Below, one piece after another: positions 1 through 7,092 of a stretch of 11,614 nt of DNA. The translations under genes were made by a program, and so were the position numbers. Each line of letters begins with the position of its first letter. Within the stretch, counting starts at the first letter, position 1. The notes beneath the pieces are model-generated. The model did no database searches. It worked only from the letters and a program-made list of their open reading frames with translations, and had not been told where the DNA came from. Source of the DNA: Candidatus Methanoplasma sp. (GTDB lineage Archaea; Thermoplasmatota; Thermoplasmata; Methanomassiliicoccales; Methanomethylophilaceae); the NCBI GenBank assembly GCA_031283015.1, contig JAITCQ010000087.1, positions 1-11,614 of the forward strand. Reading direction: 5' to 3'.

Positions 1-798
1 GGCGAGCGCATAGGCAGGAACGATGTGGACAGATACATCAACCAGGCGAAGAAGTTCGGTCTCGGCGGTCTCACATGGATGAGGTGCAAGGACGGCAAGC
101 TCGACAGCAACATCGCGAAATACTTCACCCCGGAGATACTTGATTCGATCAAACAGAAAATGGGGGCGGAGGAAGGGGACCTCCTGTTCCTTATCGCGGG
201 GCCGTGGAAATCCACCTACGAGGGAGGCGGAGCGCTCAGGAAGAAGCTGGCGGAGGATCTGGAACTTGTTCCGAAGGACGAGATGCAGTTCCTTTGGCTG
301 GTGGATTGCCCCATGTTCGAGATAGACCCGGTGTCAGGAAAGCACGACGCATTCCATCACCCCTTCGTTCTTCCGGAGAACGACCTGAACGACGCGTACG
401 TCGGAGGGGCGTGTTTCGATCTCTGTCTCAACGGCAACGAACTCGGGTCCGGATCTCTGAGGATACACGACCCGGAGCTGCAGGTAGAGGTCTTCAAAAA
501 GATAGGCATGGACGAGAAGAAGATCGAAGCGGACTTTGGCTTCTTCGTGGAAGCGCTGGGCTACGGCGCGCCGCCACACGGCGGCATAGCATTAGGGGTC
601 GACAGGTTCGTGTCGATACTTCTGGGCAAAGATACGATAAGGGAGGTCATTGCGTTCCCAAAGAACAAGAAGGCCGTATCCCTGTTCGACGGGTCCCCCG
701 CGAAGGTGGATGAAAAGAAACTCGAAGAGCTGCAGATAATGAGCCTGGCCGTAGAGGACCTGGATATCGGCGGGACCGAGGGCGCGGACGAAGAGTGA
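1..798 (+). CDS. aspS: Aspartyl-tRNA synthetase, bacterial (GAD-domain) type, 3' part
   Basis: The frame is open from base 1 and gives the last 265 residues; the N-terminal anticodon-binding domain and class II motifs 1 and 2 lie outside the window. The enzyme charges tRNA with aspartate in the cytoplasm. Fragment residues 1 to about 90 resemble the GAD insertion domain of bacterial AspRS (GLTWMRC, then GDLLFLIAG). They are followed by VDCPMFE (101-107), HHPF (119-122), the DLCLNGNELGSGSLRIH block (140-156) and class II motif 3 with its arginine (GGIALGVDRF, 194-203; R202). The tail is acidic and unconserved. Archaeal AspRS normally lacks a GAD domain, so this is a bacterial-type enzyme, probably acquired by transfer. 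It converges with gatB, leaving 5 bases between stop codons. The neighbouring GatCAB suggests a non-discriminating enzyme that also charges tRNA-Asn; the residues that would decide this are not in the window. GatE, which also carries a GAD domain, was considered but lacks motif 3. Confidence 0.93.
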   Translation, partial: GERIGRNDVDRYINQAKKFGLGGLTWMRCKDGKLDSNIAKYFTPEILDSIKQKMGAEEGDLLFLIAGPWKSTYEGGGALRKKLAEDLELVPKDEMQFLWLVDCPMFEIDPVSGKHDAFHHPFVLPENDLNDAYVGGACFDLCLNGNELGSGSLRIHDPELQVEVFKKIGMDEKKIEADFGFFVEALGYGAPPHGGIALGVDRFVSILLGKDTIREVIAFPKNKKAVSLFDGSPAKVDEKKLEELQIMSLAVEDLDIGGTEGADEE

Positions 799-803
799 AA
801 GGC

Positions 804-2141
804 TCAGAGCCTTGCTTCCAGAGCGCTCTTCGCCGCAGCCACTATGTCGGCCGAGGAATATTTTCCGCCGGTCTCCTTCATCACATGGCCGATGACGCGG
901 TTGACGGCCTTCTCGTTCTTCCTTATCTCGCCTACGATCTCCGGATGGGCGTCCAGATATCCGTTGACGATCTGGCTCAGATCAGCCCCCGCATCCTTTA
1001 TGGCCCTGACGTCCGTGCCGGTCATGTACGCTCTCAGCTCGATATCCGCCTCCACGTCCGTCATCTCCCCGCCCCTGAATCTTCTGATGATGTCCGCTAT
1101 CCCCTCGGGACCCTTTTTGAGCGTCTCGAACGTCTTCCAATAAGCGCTAACCGCCCCCGCCGTCCAGGATGCCGCGGTCTGGGCGTCCGTCGCTTTCGCG
1201 ATATGCTCGAAGGCTGCGGCGAGGCCCGTGGACGTCGATATGATCTGGTCCGCCAATTTCCTTTCTATGCCGTATTCCCTGCTGAGCCTGGCGGCCGCCT
1301 CCGCCGGACTTTCCTTAATAGAAACGGACCTCGCAAGCTCTCCGATGTGGAATATCCCGAGATCCGGTTCGTCAATGTAGCCGTAATCAGCCTCGAACTC
1401 CTTTTTCCTGACGGAAATGGTCACCCCCCGCTCCTCGTCGAAGCGTCTGGTCTCCCTCTCGATCTTTCCGCCGGCCCTGAGGACCTTCGTCTGTCTCACC
1501 GCCTCGAACGTCAGCGCCCTTTCCACGTTCCTCAGGCCGGTGACGTTCTTCACCTCGCACCTTTCCGTTCCGACGGATATGTTGCAGTCGCAGCGGATGC
1601 TCCTTTCCCCGTCTCCCGGAAGGTCTATCGTGTGCCGTATGTCGGCGATGAGCTGTTTAAGGAATTCCCTGGCCTCGGTGGGGGTCGACAGGTCCGGTTC
1701 CGTGACTATTTCGGCAAGCGGGATCCCGGATCTGTTATAATCGACAAGCGAGGACTGGTCCCCCACCCTTTTTGTTTTTCCCGGGTCCTCCTCAAGATGG
1801 ATCCTCGTTATCCTCACAGGTTTCTTCCCCTGGAACATGTACGTACCCCTGCTTCCGACGGGGTTGTCGTACTGCGTTATCTGAACGCTCCTGCTCATAT
1901 CCGGATAGAAGTACGTCTTCCTGGAGAACCAGGTGGTCTCGGCAATCTCGCAGTTCAGCATCTTCGCCAGCATTATCCCGTATTCCAGGGCCTTCCTGTT
2001 CATCACCGGTCTCGATCCCGGCATACCGAGACAGGTCGGGCATACGTGCGTGTTAGGCGCGTCCGCATCGGTGGTCGGGCAGGAGCAGAACATCTTCGAC
2101 GCGGTGGGAAGCTGCACGTGTATCTCCAATCCGATCCTCAC
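804..2141 (-). CDS. gatB: Asp-tRNA(Asn)/Glu-tRNA(Gln) amidotransferase subunit B
   Basis: GatB binds the mischarged tRNA and activates the aspartyl or glutamyl group with ATP, so that ammonia from GatA can convert it to the amide. The product is 445 residues, slightly short for the family. It begins with the family start RIGLEIHVQL. Cysteines C19, C21, C34 and C37 (CSC and CPTC) form the expected zinc-binding pattern. The GatB signature LVDYNRSGIPLAEI lies at 132-145, and the helical YqeY-like tail ends the protein. The frame is open further upstream, but those 44 codons overlap gatA and encode arginine-rich sequence unlike GatB. The GTG at 2141 is preferred because the family start follows it and a strong GGAGGTG lies 5 bases upstream. 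This GTG overlaps the gatA stop as GTGA, suggesting coupled translation. The gene is the last in the operon and ends 5 bases from the aspS stop. Confidence 0.96.
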   Translation of the reverse strand: MRIGLEIHVQLPTASKMFCSCPTTDADAPNTHVCPTCLGMPGSRPVMNRKALEYGIMLAKMLNCEIAETTWFSRKTYFYPDMSRSVQITQYDNPVGSRGTYMFQGKKPVRITRIHLEEDPGKTKRVGDQSSLVDYNRSGIPLAEIVTEPDLSTPTEAREFLKQLIADIRHTIDLPGDGERSIRCDCNISVGTERCEVKNVTGLRNVERALTFEAVRQTKVLRAGGKIERETRRFDEERGVTISVRKKEFEADYGYIDEPDLGIFHIGELARSVSIKESPAEAAARLSREYGIERKLADQIISTSTGLAAAFEHIAKATDAQTAASWTAGAVSAYWKTFETLKKGPEGIADIIRRFRGGEMTDVEADIELRAYMTGTDVRAIKDAGADLSQIVNGYLDAHPEIVGEIRKNEKAVNRVIGHVMKETGGKYSSADIVAAAKSALEARL

Positions 2142-3460
2142 AGCGGCACCTCCGGTCTCCTTACGTCGAAGGCGGACCCCCACTCCTCTGCGAATGTCAG
2201 AAGGGGGCCCTCCGCCCAGTGGGCGGCGGCAAGCTGCATGCCGATCGGCATTCCGTCCTCGTCGTAGCCGCACGGAACGGAAAGGTGAGGAATACCGGCA
2301 AGGTTCGCCGGCACGGTGAGAAAATCTGCGCTGTATGATTCGACCGGCGTCATTTTAGATATGTCCTCGAATTTCGGGGCGGCGAAGGGCATCGTCGGGG
2401 TCAGAACGGCGTCGTGGTCCTCAAAGACCTTTTTGTAGGACGAGATGACGTGAAGCCGGACCTTGAGCGCCTTGGCGTAATATCTGTCCCTGAATCCCGC
2501 CATCCTCGTGTATGTTCCGAGAAGTATCCTTCTCTTCGCCTCGTCGCCGAAATATTCGGACCTGAATGACGTGAAATAATCGTCGAAGCCCAAAGAAAGG
2601 TCGCCGTCCTGCCGACCGTATCTCATCCCCACATACCTGGCCAGGTTCGTGGAGGCCTCGGATGTCGCCAGGATATAGTATGCGGGCATGGCGTACTTCA
2701 AAGAGGGCATGCTCACCCTTTTCACCTCGACCCCCATGCTCCTCAGGATGTCCAAGGATGATTCAAAGGCTGAAAGGACGTCTTTGCTGATGCCCTTAAG
2801 GGCTTCTTCCGGCACCGCCACCGATCCTATTCTTTTTCCCTTCAGATCGAGAGGCGGCTGTGCGCAGGACGTGGGGTCCCTCGGGTCCTTCCCGGATATG
2901 ACCGGAAGGAACTCGGCAAGGGCGGCGGGGTCAGAGGAAAGCAGTCCGATCTTGTCCAAAGAGTTCCCGTAGTCGATCAGGCCGTACCTCGACACCCTGC
3001 CGTACGTGGGCGCGATACCGTATACCCCGCAGAAACTAGCGGGGCAGCAGATCGACCCACCGGTGGACACTCCGAGGGAGACATGATCCTCGATGACCGC
3101 CGCGGCGCAGGCCGATCCTCCCGAGGATCCTCCGCATGACCTTTCGAGGTCGAAGGGGTTCTTAGGCACGCCGAAAGCGGAATTGGTGCTGAACGTGCCG
3201 AACCCGAACCCATCCATGTTGTTCTTCCCGATCAGCCTTCCGCCGTACTGTCTCATCTTCTCTACGGCGGCGGCGTCGAAGGCGGGGCGGTATCCCTCCA
3301 ATATCCTAGAGCCGCATTTTGTCTCCATGTCCTTCGACGTAAGGTTGTCCTTGGCGGAGAACAGGAACTTCGGTTCCTCCGTGTCCGCTCCGGACGCAAT
3401 GCAGCTGAACATGGAGTATCTCTCGTTGAGGGCCGGCAGGGAGGCGAGGACATCCTTCAT
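2138..3460 (-). CDS. gatA: Asp-tRNA(Asn)/Glu-tRNA(Gln) amidotransferase subunit A
   Basis: GatA is the glutaminase of GatCAB. It releases ammonia from glutamine, which is channelled to GatB. The product has 440 residues and belongs to the amidase-signature family. The Ser-cisSer-Lys triad is readable: K37 in SAKDN, the cis-serine S112 in GGSSGGSA and the nucleophile S136 in STGGS. The spacings (75 and 24 residues) match those of well-studied GatA proteins. It is shorter than typical bacterial GatA because the N-terminal helical part is reduced. The usual bacterial SDTGGSIR is replaced by VSTGGSICC, which I take to be the archaeal form. The motif PTYGRVSRYGL follows. The ATG at 3460 overlaps the gatC stop as ATGA, and the stop overlaps the gatB start, so the three subunits are probably translated in a coupled way. 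No clear SD site precedes gatA. Confidence 0.96.
   Translation of the reverse strand: MKDVLASLPALNERYSMFSCIASGADTEEPKFLFSAKDNLTSKDMETKCGSRILEGYRPAFDAAAVEKMRQYGGRLIGKNNMDGFGFGTFSTNSAFGVPKNPFDLERSCGGSSGGSACAAAVIEDHVSLGVSTGGSICCPASFCGVYGIAPTYGRVSRYGLIDYGNSLDKIGLLSSDPAALAEFLPVISGKDPRDPTSCAQPPLDLKGKRIGSVAVPEEALKGISKDVLSAFESSLDILRSMGVEVKRVSMPSLKYAMPAYYILATSEASTNLARYVGMRYGRQDGDLSLGFDDYFTSFRSEYFGDEAKRRILLGTYTRMAGFRDRYYAKALKVRLHVISSYKKVFEDHDAVLTPTMPFAAPKFEDISKMTPVESYSADFLTVPANLAGIPHLSVPCGYDEDGMPIGMQLAAAHWAEGPLLTFAEEWGSAFDVRRPEVPL
2147..2153 (-). promoter_or_regulatory. Shine-Dalgarno site of gatB
   Basis: The minus strand reads GGAGGTG, an excellent match to the archaeal anti-SD sequence, 5 bases before the GTG at 2141. 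It lies inside the last codons of gatA. It fixes the gatB start and argues against the longer open frame reaching to 2273. Confidence 0.85.
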
Positions 3461-3729
3461 AGAAGTCTCGGCCCCCTGACGTAGTTCTCGTAGGTCTTCA
3501 TGTCCTTCAAAAGCTCGTAAGGGTCGATGAAGATCCCCGGCACGTCGTCCCTCAGGATGTCCGCGATCTCTACTGGGTCCACTCCGTACCCCTCTCCCTC
3601 CGGGGATTCGTCAAGCACCTTGAAATAATCCAGTATCTCGCCCAGGTCCTTACAGTATCTCTCGAGTTCGTCGTCGCTGAGTGCGAGGTGTGCGGTCTTC
3701 GCGACCTTCTTCACCGTCTCTTTATCCAT
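3457..3729 (-). CDS. gatC: Asp-tRNA(Asn)/Glu-tRNA(Gln) amidotransferase subunit C
   Basis: GatC is the small subunit that wraps around the GatA-GatB interface and stabilises the complex. The product has 90 residues from the chosen start. The N-terminal helix pattern KKVAKTAHLALSDDE is typical, followed by the helix ending LGEILDYFKVLDE and the extended C-terminal segment with the RDDVPG motif. Two ATG codons compete. The one at 3729 starts MDKETV, like the family, lies 4 bases after the DUF2284 stop and has a weak SD-like GGCAGTGA upstream. The one at 3747 adds six residues and overlaps the upstream gene by 14 bases. I prefer 3729 on family length but cannot exclude 3747. Confidence 0.92.
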   Translation of the reverse strand: MDKETVKKVAKTAHLALSDDELERYCKDLGEILDYFKVLDESPEGEGYGVDPVEIADILRDDVPGIFIDPYELLKDMKTYENYVRGPRLL

Positions 3730-3733
3730 TGGG

Positions 3734-4339
3734 TCACTGCCTGTCATCCGTCTGATTGTCTGCCTCAGATATATTGTTTCCTGACCCCGGCTCGTCGTAC
3801 ATTATCAGGCCGTAAAGGGTCATGCCGTCGTCCCTGAACTTGAAGTCTATACCCTGAGACCCCATGTACTCGTCCATCAGTATCCCATAGGAGGCGATCG
3901 ACGACACCCTTTGGTCCGGGTATCTGCACGGATCGTCTGGATACGTGCATTCCCCGCAGTATCCGCAGCCTCCGTCGGAAAATGCCGACGCCTGGTATCC
4001 TTCCTTCCTCAGCGCGTTGCCGAACCTCCTGCACAATTCCTGGTGGCCGCTTCCGAGCCTCTTGAGCAGTTCCCGATCCTTCAGATCGATGCCGTCGTAT
4101 TCCTTTATGAGGATGGCGGCTCGGGAAAAGCTTCTGATCAGTTCCAGGCATTCAGCCTCGGCACCCGCGCCCGGCGGGCACCCCCAGGTCACGCCGTATG
4201 CGCCGCAGAGGTTCTGGGCGCATAATTCTCTGCATTTGGACATCGACCCTGCATTTGGGGAGGGCAGGCCTATCCTTTTAAAGGAATATCCTACCGTCGC
4301 CGGGTCCGCAGCCATATCCTTCCAAACATCCTCGATCAT
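3734..4339 (-). CDS. DUF2284 cysteine-rich predicted metal-binding protein
   Basis: The 201-residue product matches the DUF2284 pattern of predicted metal-binding proteins, whose biochemical function I do not know to be settled. There are ten cysteines in two groups. The first is C36, C40, C45 and C54, ending in the family-like GCPP. The second is C125, C128, C131 and C138 in a GGCGYCGEC context. C64 and C103 lie between them. This arrangement could hold one or two iron-sulfur clusters or zinc sites; that is inference. The frame is open up to 4435, but the ATG at 4339 is preferred because a TATA-like element lies about 26 bases further upstream and the extra 32 residues are not family-like. 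It is the first gene of the operon leading to gatC, with only 4 bases between them. No signal peptide or membrane segment is present, so it is probably cytoplasmic. Confidence 0.8.
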   Translation of the reverse strand: MIEDVWKDMAADPATVGYSFKRIGLPSPNAGSMSKCRELCAQNLCGAYGVTWGCPPGAGAEAECLELIRSFSRAAILIKEYDGIDLKDRELLKRLGSGHQELCRRFGNALRKEGYQASAFSDGGCGYCGECTYPDDPCRYPDQRVSSIASYGILMDEYMGSQGIDFKFRDDGMTLYGLIMYDEPGSGNNISEADNQTDDRQ

Positions 4340-4360
4340 ACCTGAGCATATTTTTCTGAC

Positions 4361-4370
4361 GTTAAATATG
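4361..4370 (-). promoter_or_regulatory. Putative TATA box of the DUF2284-gatCAB operon
   Basis: The minus strand reads CATATTTAAC, centred about 26 bases before the ATG at 4339. This fits an archaeal promoter giving a leaderless or nearly leaderless transcript. An AGGT lies only 1 base before the ATG, too close to act as a normal SD site. It would serve DUF2284, gatC, gatA and gatB. Confidence 0.5.
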
Positions 4371-4395
4371 TAACTTAGGAGTCGGATTCCCGCAC

Positions 4396-4433
4396 GGAAG
4401 CGGCCGCAAGCCCGGAATACCCCTCGCGCTTCC
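4396..4433. repeat. Inverted repeat between divergent promoters
   Basis: GGAAGCG at 4396-4402 pairs perfectly with CGCTTCC at 4427-4433, leaving a 24-base GC-rich spacer. It sits between the TATA-like elements of the two divergent transcripts. It could be a bipartite operator or a DNA or RNA hairpin. A 7-base match in GC-rich DNA can also arise by chance. Confidence 0.3.
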
Positions 4434-4452
4434 ATAAAAAATCATACAAAAT

Positions 4453-4469
4453 CGTATATACTTTATATA
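4453..4469 (+). promoter_or_regulatory. Putative TATA box of the surface-protein gene
   Basis: An AT-rich stretch contains TATATA and TTTATATA within a GC-rich genome, 56 to 70 bases before the ATG at 4525. It predicts a transcript with a leader of about 30 bases. That leader contains AAGGT at 4514-4518, six bases before the start codon, as a plausible SD site. Confidence 0.55.
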
Positions 4470-4524
4470 GAGGTACGTCTCCGAAAAGACAACCGGCACG
4501 GGATGGTCGGAAGAAGGTCACGTC

Positions 4525-6405
4525 ATGACAAGATCAAAAAGAACCGTAAGACTGCTGCCGACGGTAATGATCGCCATCGCACTGGCGGCGGCCATGGCCG
4601 CTGCGCTCTTCGCGGCGACGCCCGCAGAGGCGGCGGACGGCGTGCAGTACACGGACATCAGCGGCAATACGCAATATCAGGACAACGTAACGGAGGCAGG
4701 TCAGGCCTTCTTCGACGGACTTGCTCCGAGATTCGAATTGAACGACGGATGGTTCCTTGTGGCGGAGAACGTCAATATCATAGACCTTGTCACGGTCGGC
4801 GACGTCAGCATCATCATCGCGGACGGCTGCGTGCTGACTGTGGACCAAGGCATAACCGTCGCCGAGGGAAGTCTGTGCATATACTCCCAGCCACCGATCT
4901 CCGCAGCCGGTAAGTTGACGTCCGGCAGAGGGCACAGCATCTCCCTCGGCAGCGGTTCATCCTTTACCAACACGGCCACAGTTTCTGCCTTCGGGGACGG
5001 CAACCATGCGGTCAACGGCAACGCCGACACGTCGGATGTCCGTGTCACAAACGGCAGCACCGGTATCCTTGAAGGCGAATGCGGGATCAACTTCACCGGA
5101 AGCTCCATCATCGTCTCCAACACGGGAGGTCTCATCCAGGGTCTGCGCGCGGGTATCCAGATCGAAGGCAGCGCCTATGTGCAAAACTCCGGCACGATAG
5201 AAGGCACGGAGGACGGCGGAATCGGGATATACGCCACTGGCACTAGCGCCGATCCGTGGATCGATAACTTCAACGGCACGATTCGCGGACCGCACATAGG
5301 AATATACTACGCAGGCACAGGCGGTGGCATCAACAATTACTCCGGGACCATCGAAGGCGGCGGTCACGGCATATACGCCGACAGTTCCGGCATTTCCTTT
5401 CGCAATGTTGCTTTGATCAAAGGAGACGTCGCCCTGGCCGATCGTGCCAACTCCGTCGTGTTCGTTGCGGGAAGCGCGATCGAAGGCGGCTTCACCATTG
5501 GCGAAGACCCGAGTTCCGTTCTGGAATTCTCCGGCGATCCCCGCCCCTTGTTTCAGTATTCGACCGTCGGCGGGAATGTGTGCGTCGGCGCCGCAGAGGT
5601 AAGTGTCGAACCCTTCGAGGCGGCGGACATGCAGCAGAGTGCCGTCATCGTTCTGATCGACGGAAGCACCGGGACCATGTCGGGAACGCCGGCGAACTTC
5701 GTGCTCCGGATCGGCGGATACGAGTTCGAACTGTCTGTGGAGGACAACAAGCTGATTGCAACGCTCCCGCAGACGGTCACGCCCCCGATATCGGTCACAC
5801 CTCCCTCAAAAGAATTTTTCATAACGGCTTCCGCCGGCCCAGGCGCTGCCATGTCCCCCGAGGGGAAGACCACCGTCACTGCCGGAGACAGCAGGACGTT
5901 CAGATTCTCCGCGTCCGACGGATACACGTTACTGTCGGTGGCGGTGGATGGCGTGTCTCTGTCCGCAGAACAGGTCGCGTCCGGTTCATACACGTTCTTC
6001 GATGTGCGGGCTAACCATGCGATAAACGTGAGCAGCAGGACCCTCCGGTCCGATATCACTCTGAACATAGACATCGCAGGAGGGAAGGGCCACGCGGAGT
6101 ACAGCGTGAACGGCGAGCCGTTCCTCCCGTATACGGGGACGGTCAGCCTGCAGGAGTTCTCGAACATATTTCTGAGGGCGCGTGCGGACACCGGGTACCA
6201 ATTTGACAAGTGGGAAGAAGAGGGCACTGTATACGAGACGGCGGAGATACCCAAATATCACGTAGGGGCTCCCGTTCACCTTGAGCTATACTTCGACGGA
6301 GGCGACAGCGACGGCGTCCCCTTATGGGCGGCGGCCATACTGCTGCTGTTTGCGGCGATAGGCATCCGGCTGATCCTCCGATCCAAAATGTCCTCGATTG
6401 ACTAA
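4525..6405 (+). CDS. Surface adhesin-like protein with beta-helix and InlB-type repeats
   Basis: The 626-residue product appears to be exported and membrane-anchored. Residues 1-37 form a Sec-type signal: basic MTRSKR, a long alanine-rich hydrophobic core and an AEA cleavage-like site. Residues about 130-330 consist of glycine-rich rungs. At least five are clear (about 184-299), each of 21-28 residues and patterned GxGI...NxxGTIxG, as in right-handed beta-helix adhesins and autotransporter passengers. A proline/threonine linker (about 416-428) leads to two modules resembling InlB B-repeat or Listeria-Bacteroides repeats: about 429-503, with DGYTLLSVAVDG, and about 508-591, with DTGYQFDKWEE. 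One hydrophobic segment (about 598-617) and a short basic tail anchor the C-terminus, with no recognisable PGF-CTERM. Its role is probably cell-surface adhesion or contact with host or neighbouring cells; the ligand is unknown. It has its own promoter and a terminator-like hairpin downstream, so it is probably monocistronic. Confidence 0.82.
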   Translation: MTRSKRTVRLLPTVMIAIALAAAMAAALFAATPAEAADGVQYTDISGNTQYQDNVTEAGQAFFDGLAPRFELNDGWFLVAENVNIIDLVTVGDVSIIIADGCVLTVDQGITVAEGSLCIYSQPPISAAGKLTSGRGHSISLGSGSSFTNTATVSAFGDGNHAVNGNADTSDVRVTNGSTGILEGECGINFTGSSIIVSNTGGLIQGLRAGIQIEGSAYVQNSGTIEGTEDGGIGIYATGTSADPWIDNFNGTIRGPHIGIYYAGTGGGINNYSGTIEGGGHGIYADSSGISFRNVALIKGDVALADRANSVVFVAGSAIEGGFTIGEDPSSVLEFSGDPRPLFQYSTVGGNVCVGAAEVSVEPFEAADMQQSAVIVLIDGSTGTMSGTPANFVLRIGGYEFELSVEDNKLIATLPQTVTPPISVTPPSKEFFITASAGPGAAMSPEGKTTVTAGDSRTFRFSASDGYTLLSVAVDGVSLSAEQVASGSYTFFDVRANHAINVSSRTLRSDITLNIDIAGGKGHAEYSVNGEPFLPYTGTVSLQEFSNIFLRARADTGYQFDKWEEEGTVYETAEIPKYHVGAPVHLELYFDGGDSDGVPLWAAAILLLFAAIGIRLILRSKMSSID

Positions 6406-6435
6406 TGGGGCCACGGCCCCTGTTAAACGTCTCCC

Positions 6436-6458
6436 GATCGTTTCTTTCGATCCTTTTT
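6436..6458 (+). terminator. Hairpin plus T-run after the surface-protein gene
   Basis: GATCG at 6436-6440 pairs with CGATC at 6448-6452 across a 7-base T-rich loop, followed by CTTTTT. A second short hairpin (GGGGC, loop CACG, GCCCC at 6407-6420) lies directly after the stop codon. Archaeal termination relies mainly on T-runs, so the T-rich stretch at 6441-6458 may be the active part. Confidence 0.45.
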
Positions 6459-6510
6459 ACAACGACGCACCCTTTCGGATCGCCGGGTACGGCGGGTTTT
6501 GAAGGAAAGT

Positions 6511-6520
6511 GATTAAAACC
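6511..6520 (+). promoter_or_regulatory. Putative promoter of the TPR gene
   Basis: GATTAAAACC is preceded by the purine-rich GAAGGAAAGT, which fits a BRE next to a TATA-like box. Its centre is about 31 bases before the ATG at 6547, predicting a leader of only a few bases. No SD site is seen, in keeping with nearly leaderless translation. Confidence 0.4.
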
Positions 6521-6546
6521 AGCTCTTCTTTATCATATCGATAAAT

Positions 6547-7059
6547 ATGGCGGAAGACACTCCGGACAAGAAGATTCAGGCTGGTATGAAAGCGATGGAC
6601 GAGGGGGACTTCAAGAAAGCGTACTCTCATTTCAAGAAGCTCGCCGAGGAATATCCGAAGAATGCGGAGGTTTGGTATTACAAAGCGGAGTGCGGGAACT
6701 ACGCATCGGGGATGTTCGGCGCGAAGGTCTCCGCAGAGGAGATAATGGACGCTTACAAGAAAGCGATAGAGCTTGACGGCGACAAGGTGGAGTTCTACCA
6801 GTCGTACGGTTCGTTCTGCATATCCGTGAACAAGTATGACGAGGCCGAGAAAGCATACAACGAGGCGGCGCAGATCGACGAGTCTCTGGAATCGTCGCTG
6901 TATTCGGAGTTCGCCATCGAGTACTTCAACAACGTGATGGCAACCTACGGTGAAATAATGGAGGATCCGAAGGCCAGGGCGCCGTACGCGAAGAAAGCCC
7001 TGGAGTATATGCTGAAAGCCCTGGAGATAACTCCGGAAGAAGCGAAGGGCCTGCTTTAA
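6547..7059 (+). CDS. Small tetratricopeptide-repeat (TPR) protein
   Basis: The 170-residue product is almost entirely helical TPR-like sequence. A first repeat (about 7-40) has the pattern GMKAMDEGDFKKAYSHFKKL with a proline-ended second helix. A second (about 41-76) carries a small insertion around residues 54-62. A third (about 80-113) contains NKYDEAEKAYNEAAQID. A degenerate helical pair closes the protein (about 114-163). TPR proteins are protein-interaction scaffolds; the partner cannot be told from the sequence. There is no signal peptide or membrane segment. It stands alone on the plus strand, between the surface-protein terminator and the oppositely oriented tRNA gene. The short sequence CTGCTTTAAGCAG around its stop is a small palindrome that could aid termination. 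Confidence 0.8.
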   Translation: MAEDTPDKKIQAGMKAMDEGDFKKAYSHFKKLAEEYPKNAEVWYYKAECGNYASGMFGAKVSAEEIMDAYKKAIELDGDKVEFYQSYGSFCISVNKYDEAEKAYNEAAQIDESLESSLYSEFAIEYFNNVMATYGEIMEDPKARAPYAKKALEYMLKALEITPEEAKGLL

Positions 7060-7092
7060 GCAGTAAGGATCAGACGATCTTAGAAAAGGTAA

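Noticed and set aside
795..2267. Long plus-strand open frame of 490 codons opposite gatB
   Set aside because: It is the antisense shadow of gatB in GC-rich DNA. The product is arginine- and proline-rich with no recognisable domain, while the minus strand encodes clear GatB.
2142..2273. N-terminal extension of gatB in the same frame (44 codons)
   Set aside because: It overlaps gatA, is arginine-rich and unlike GatB. The GTG at 2141 has a strong SD and begins the conserved family sequence.
4340..4435. N-terminal extension of the DUF2284 protein
   Set aside because: It would run through the TATA-like element, and the sequence is not family-like.
4477..4490. Small GTCT/AGAC hairpin in the leader of the surface-protein gene
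   Set aside because: A four-base stem with a six-base loop is expected by chance, and I see no riboswitch-like structure around it.
4900..5430. Possible DNA-level tandem repeats in the surface-protein gene
   Set aside because: The similarity is at the level of protein rungs only. The DNA units differ in length and sequence, so this is not a recent tandem repeat or a CRISPR array.
6124..6138. LPYTG in the surface protein, resembling an LPXTG sortase signal
   Set aside because: It lies at residues 534-538, inside an InlB-like module about 60 residues before the transmembrane segment. A sorting signal would sit directly before the hydrophobic segment and basic tail.
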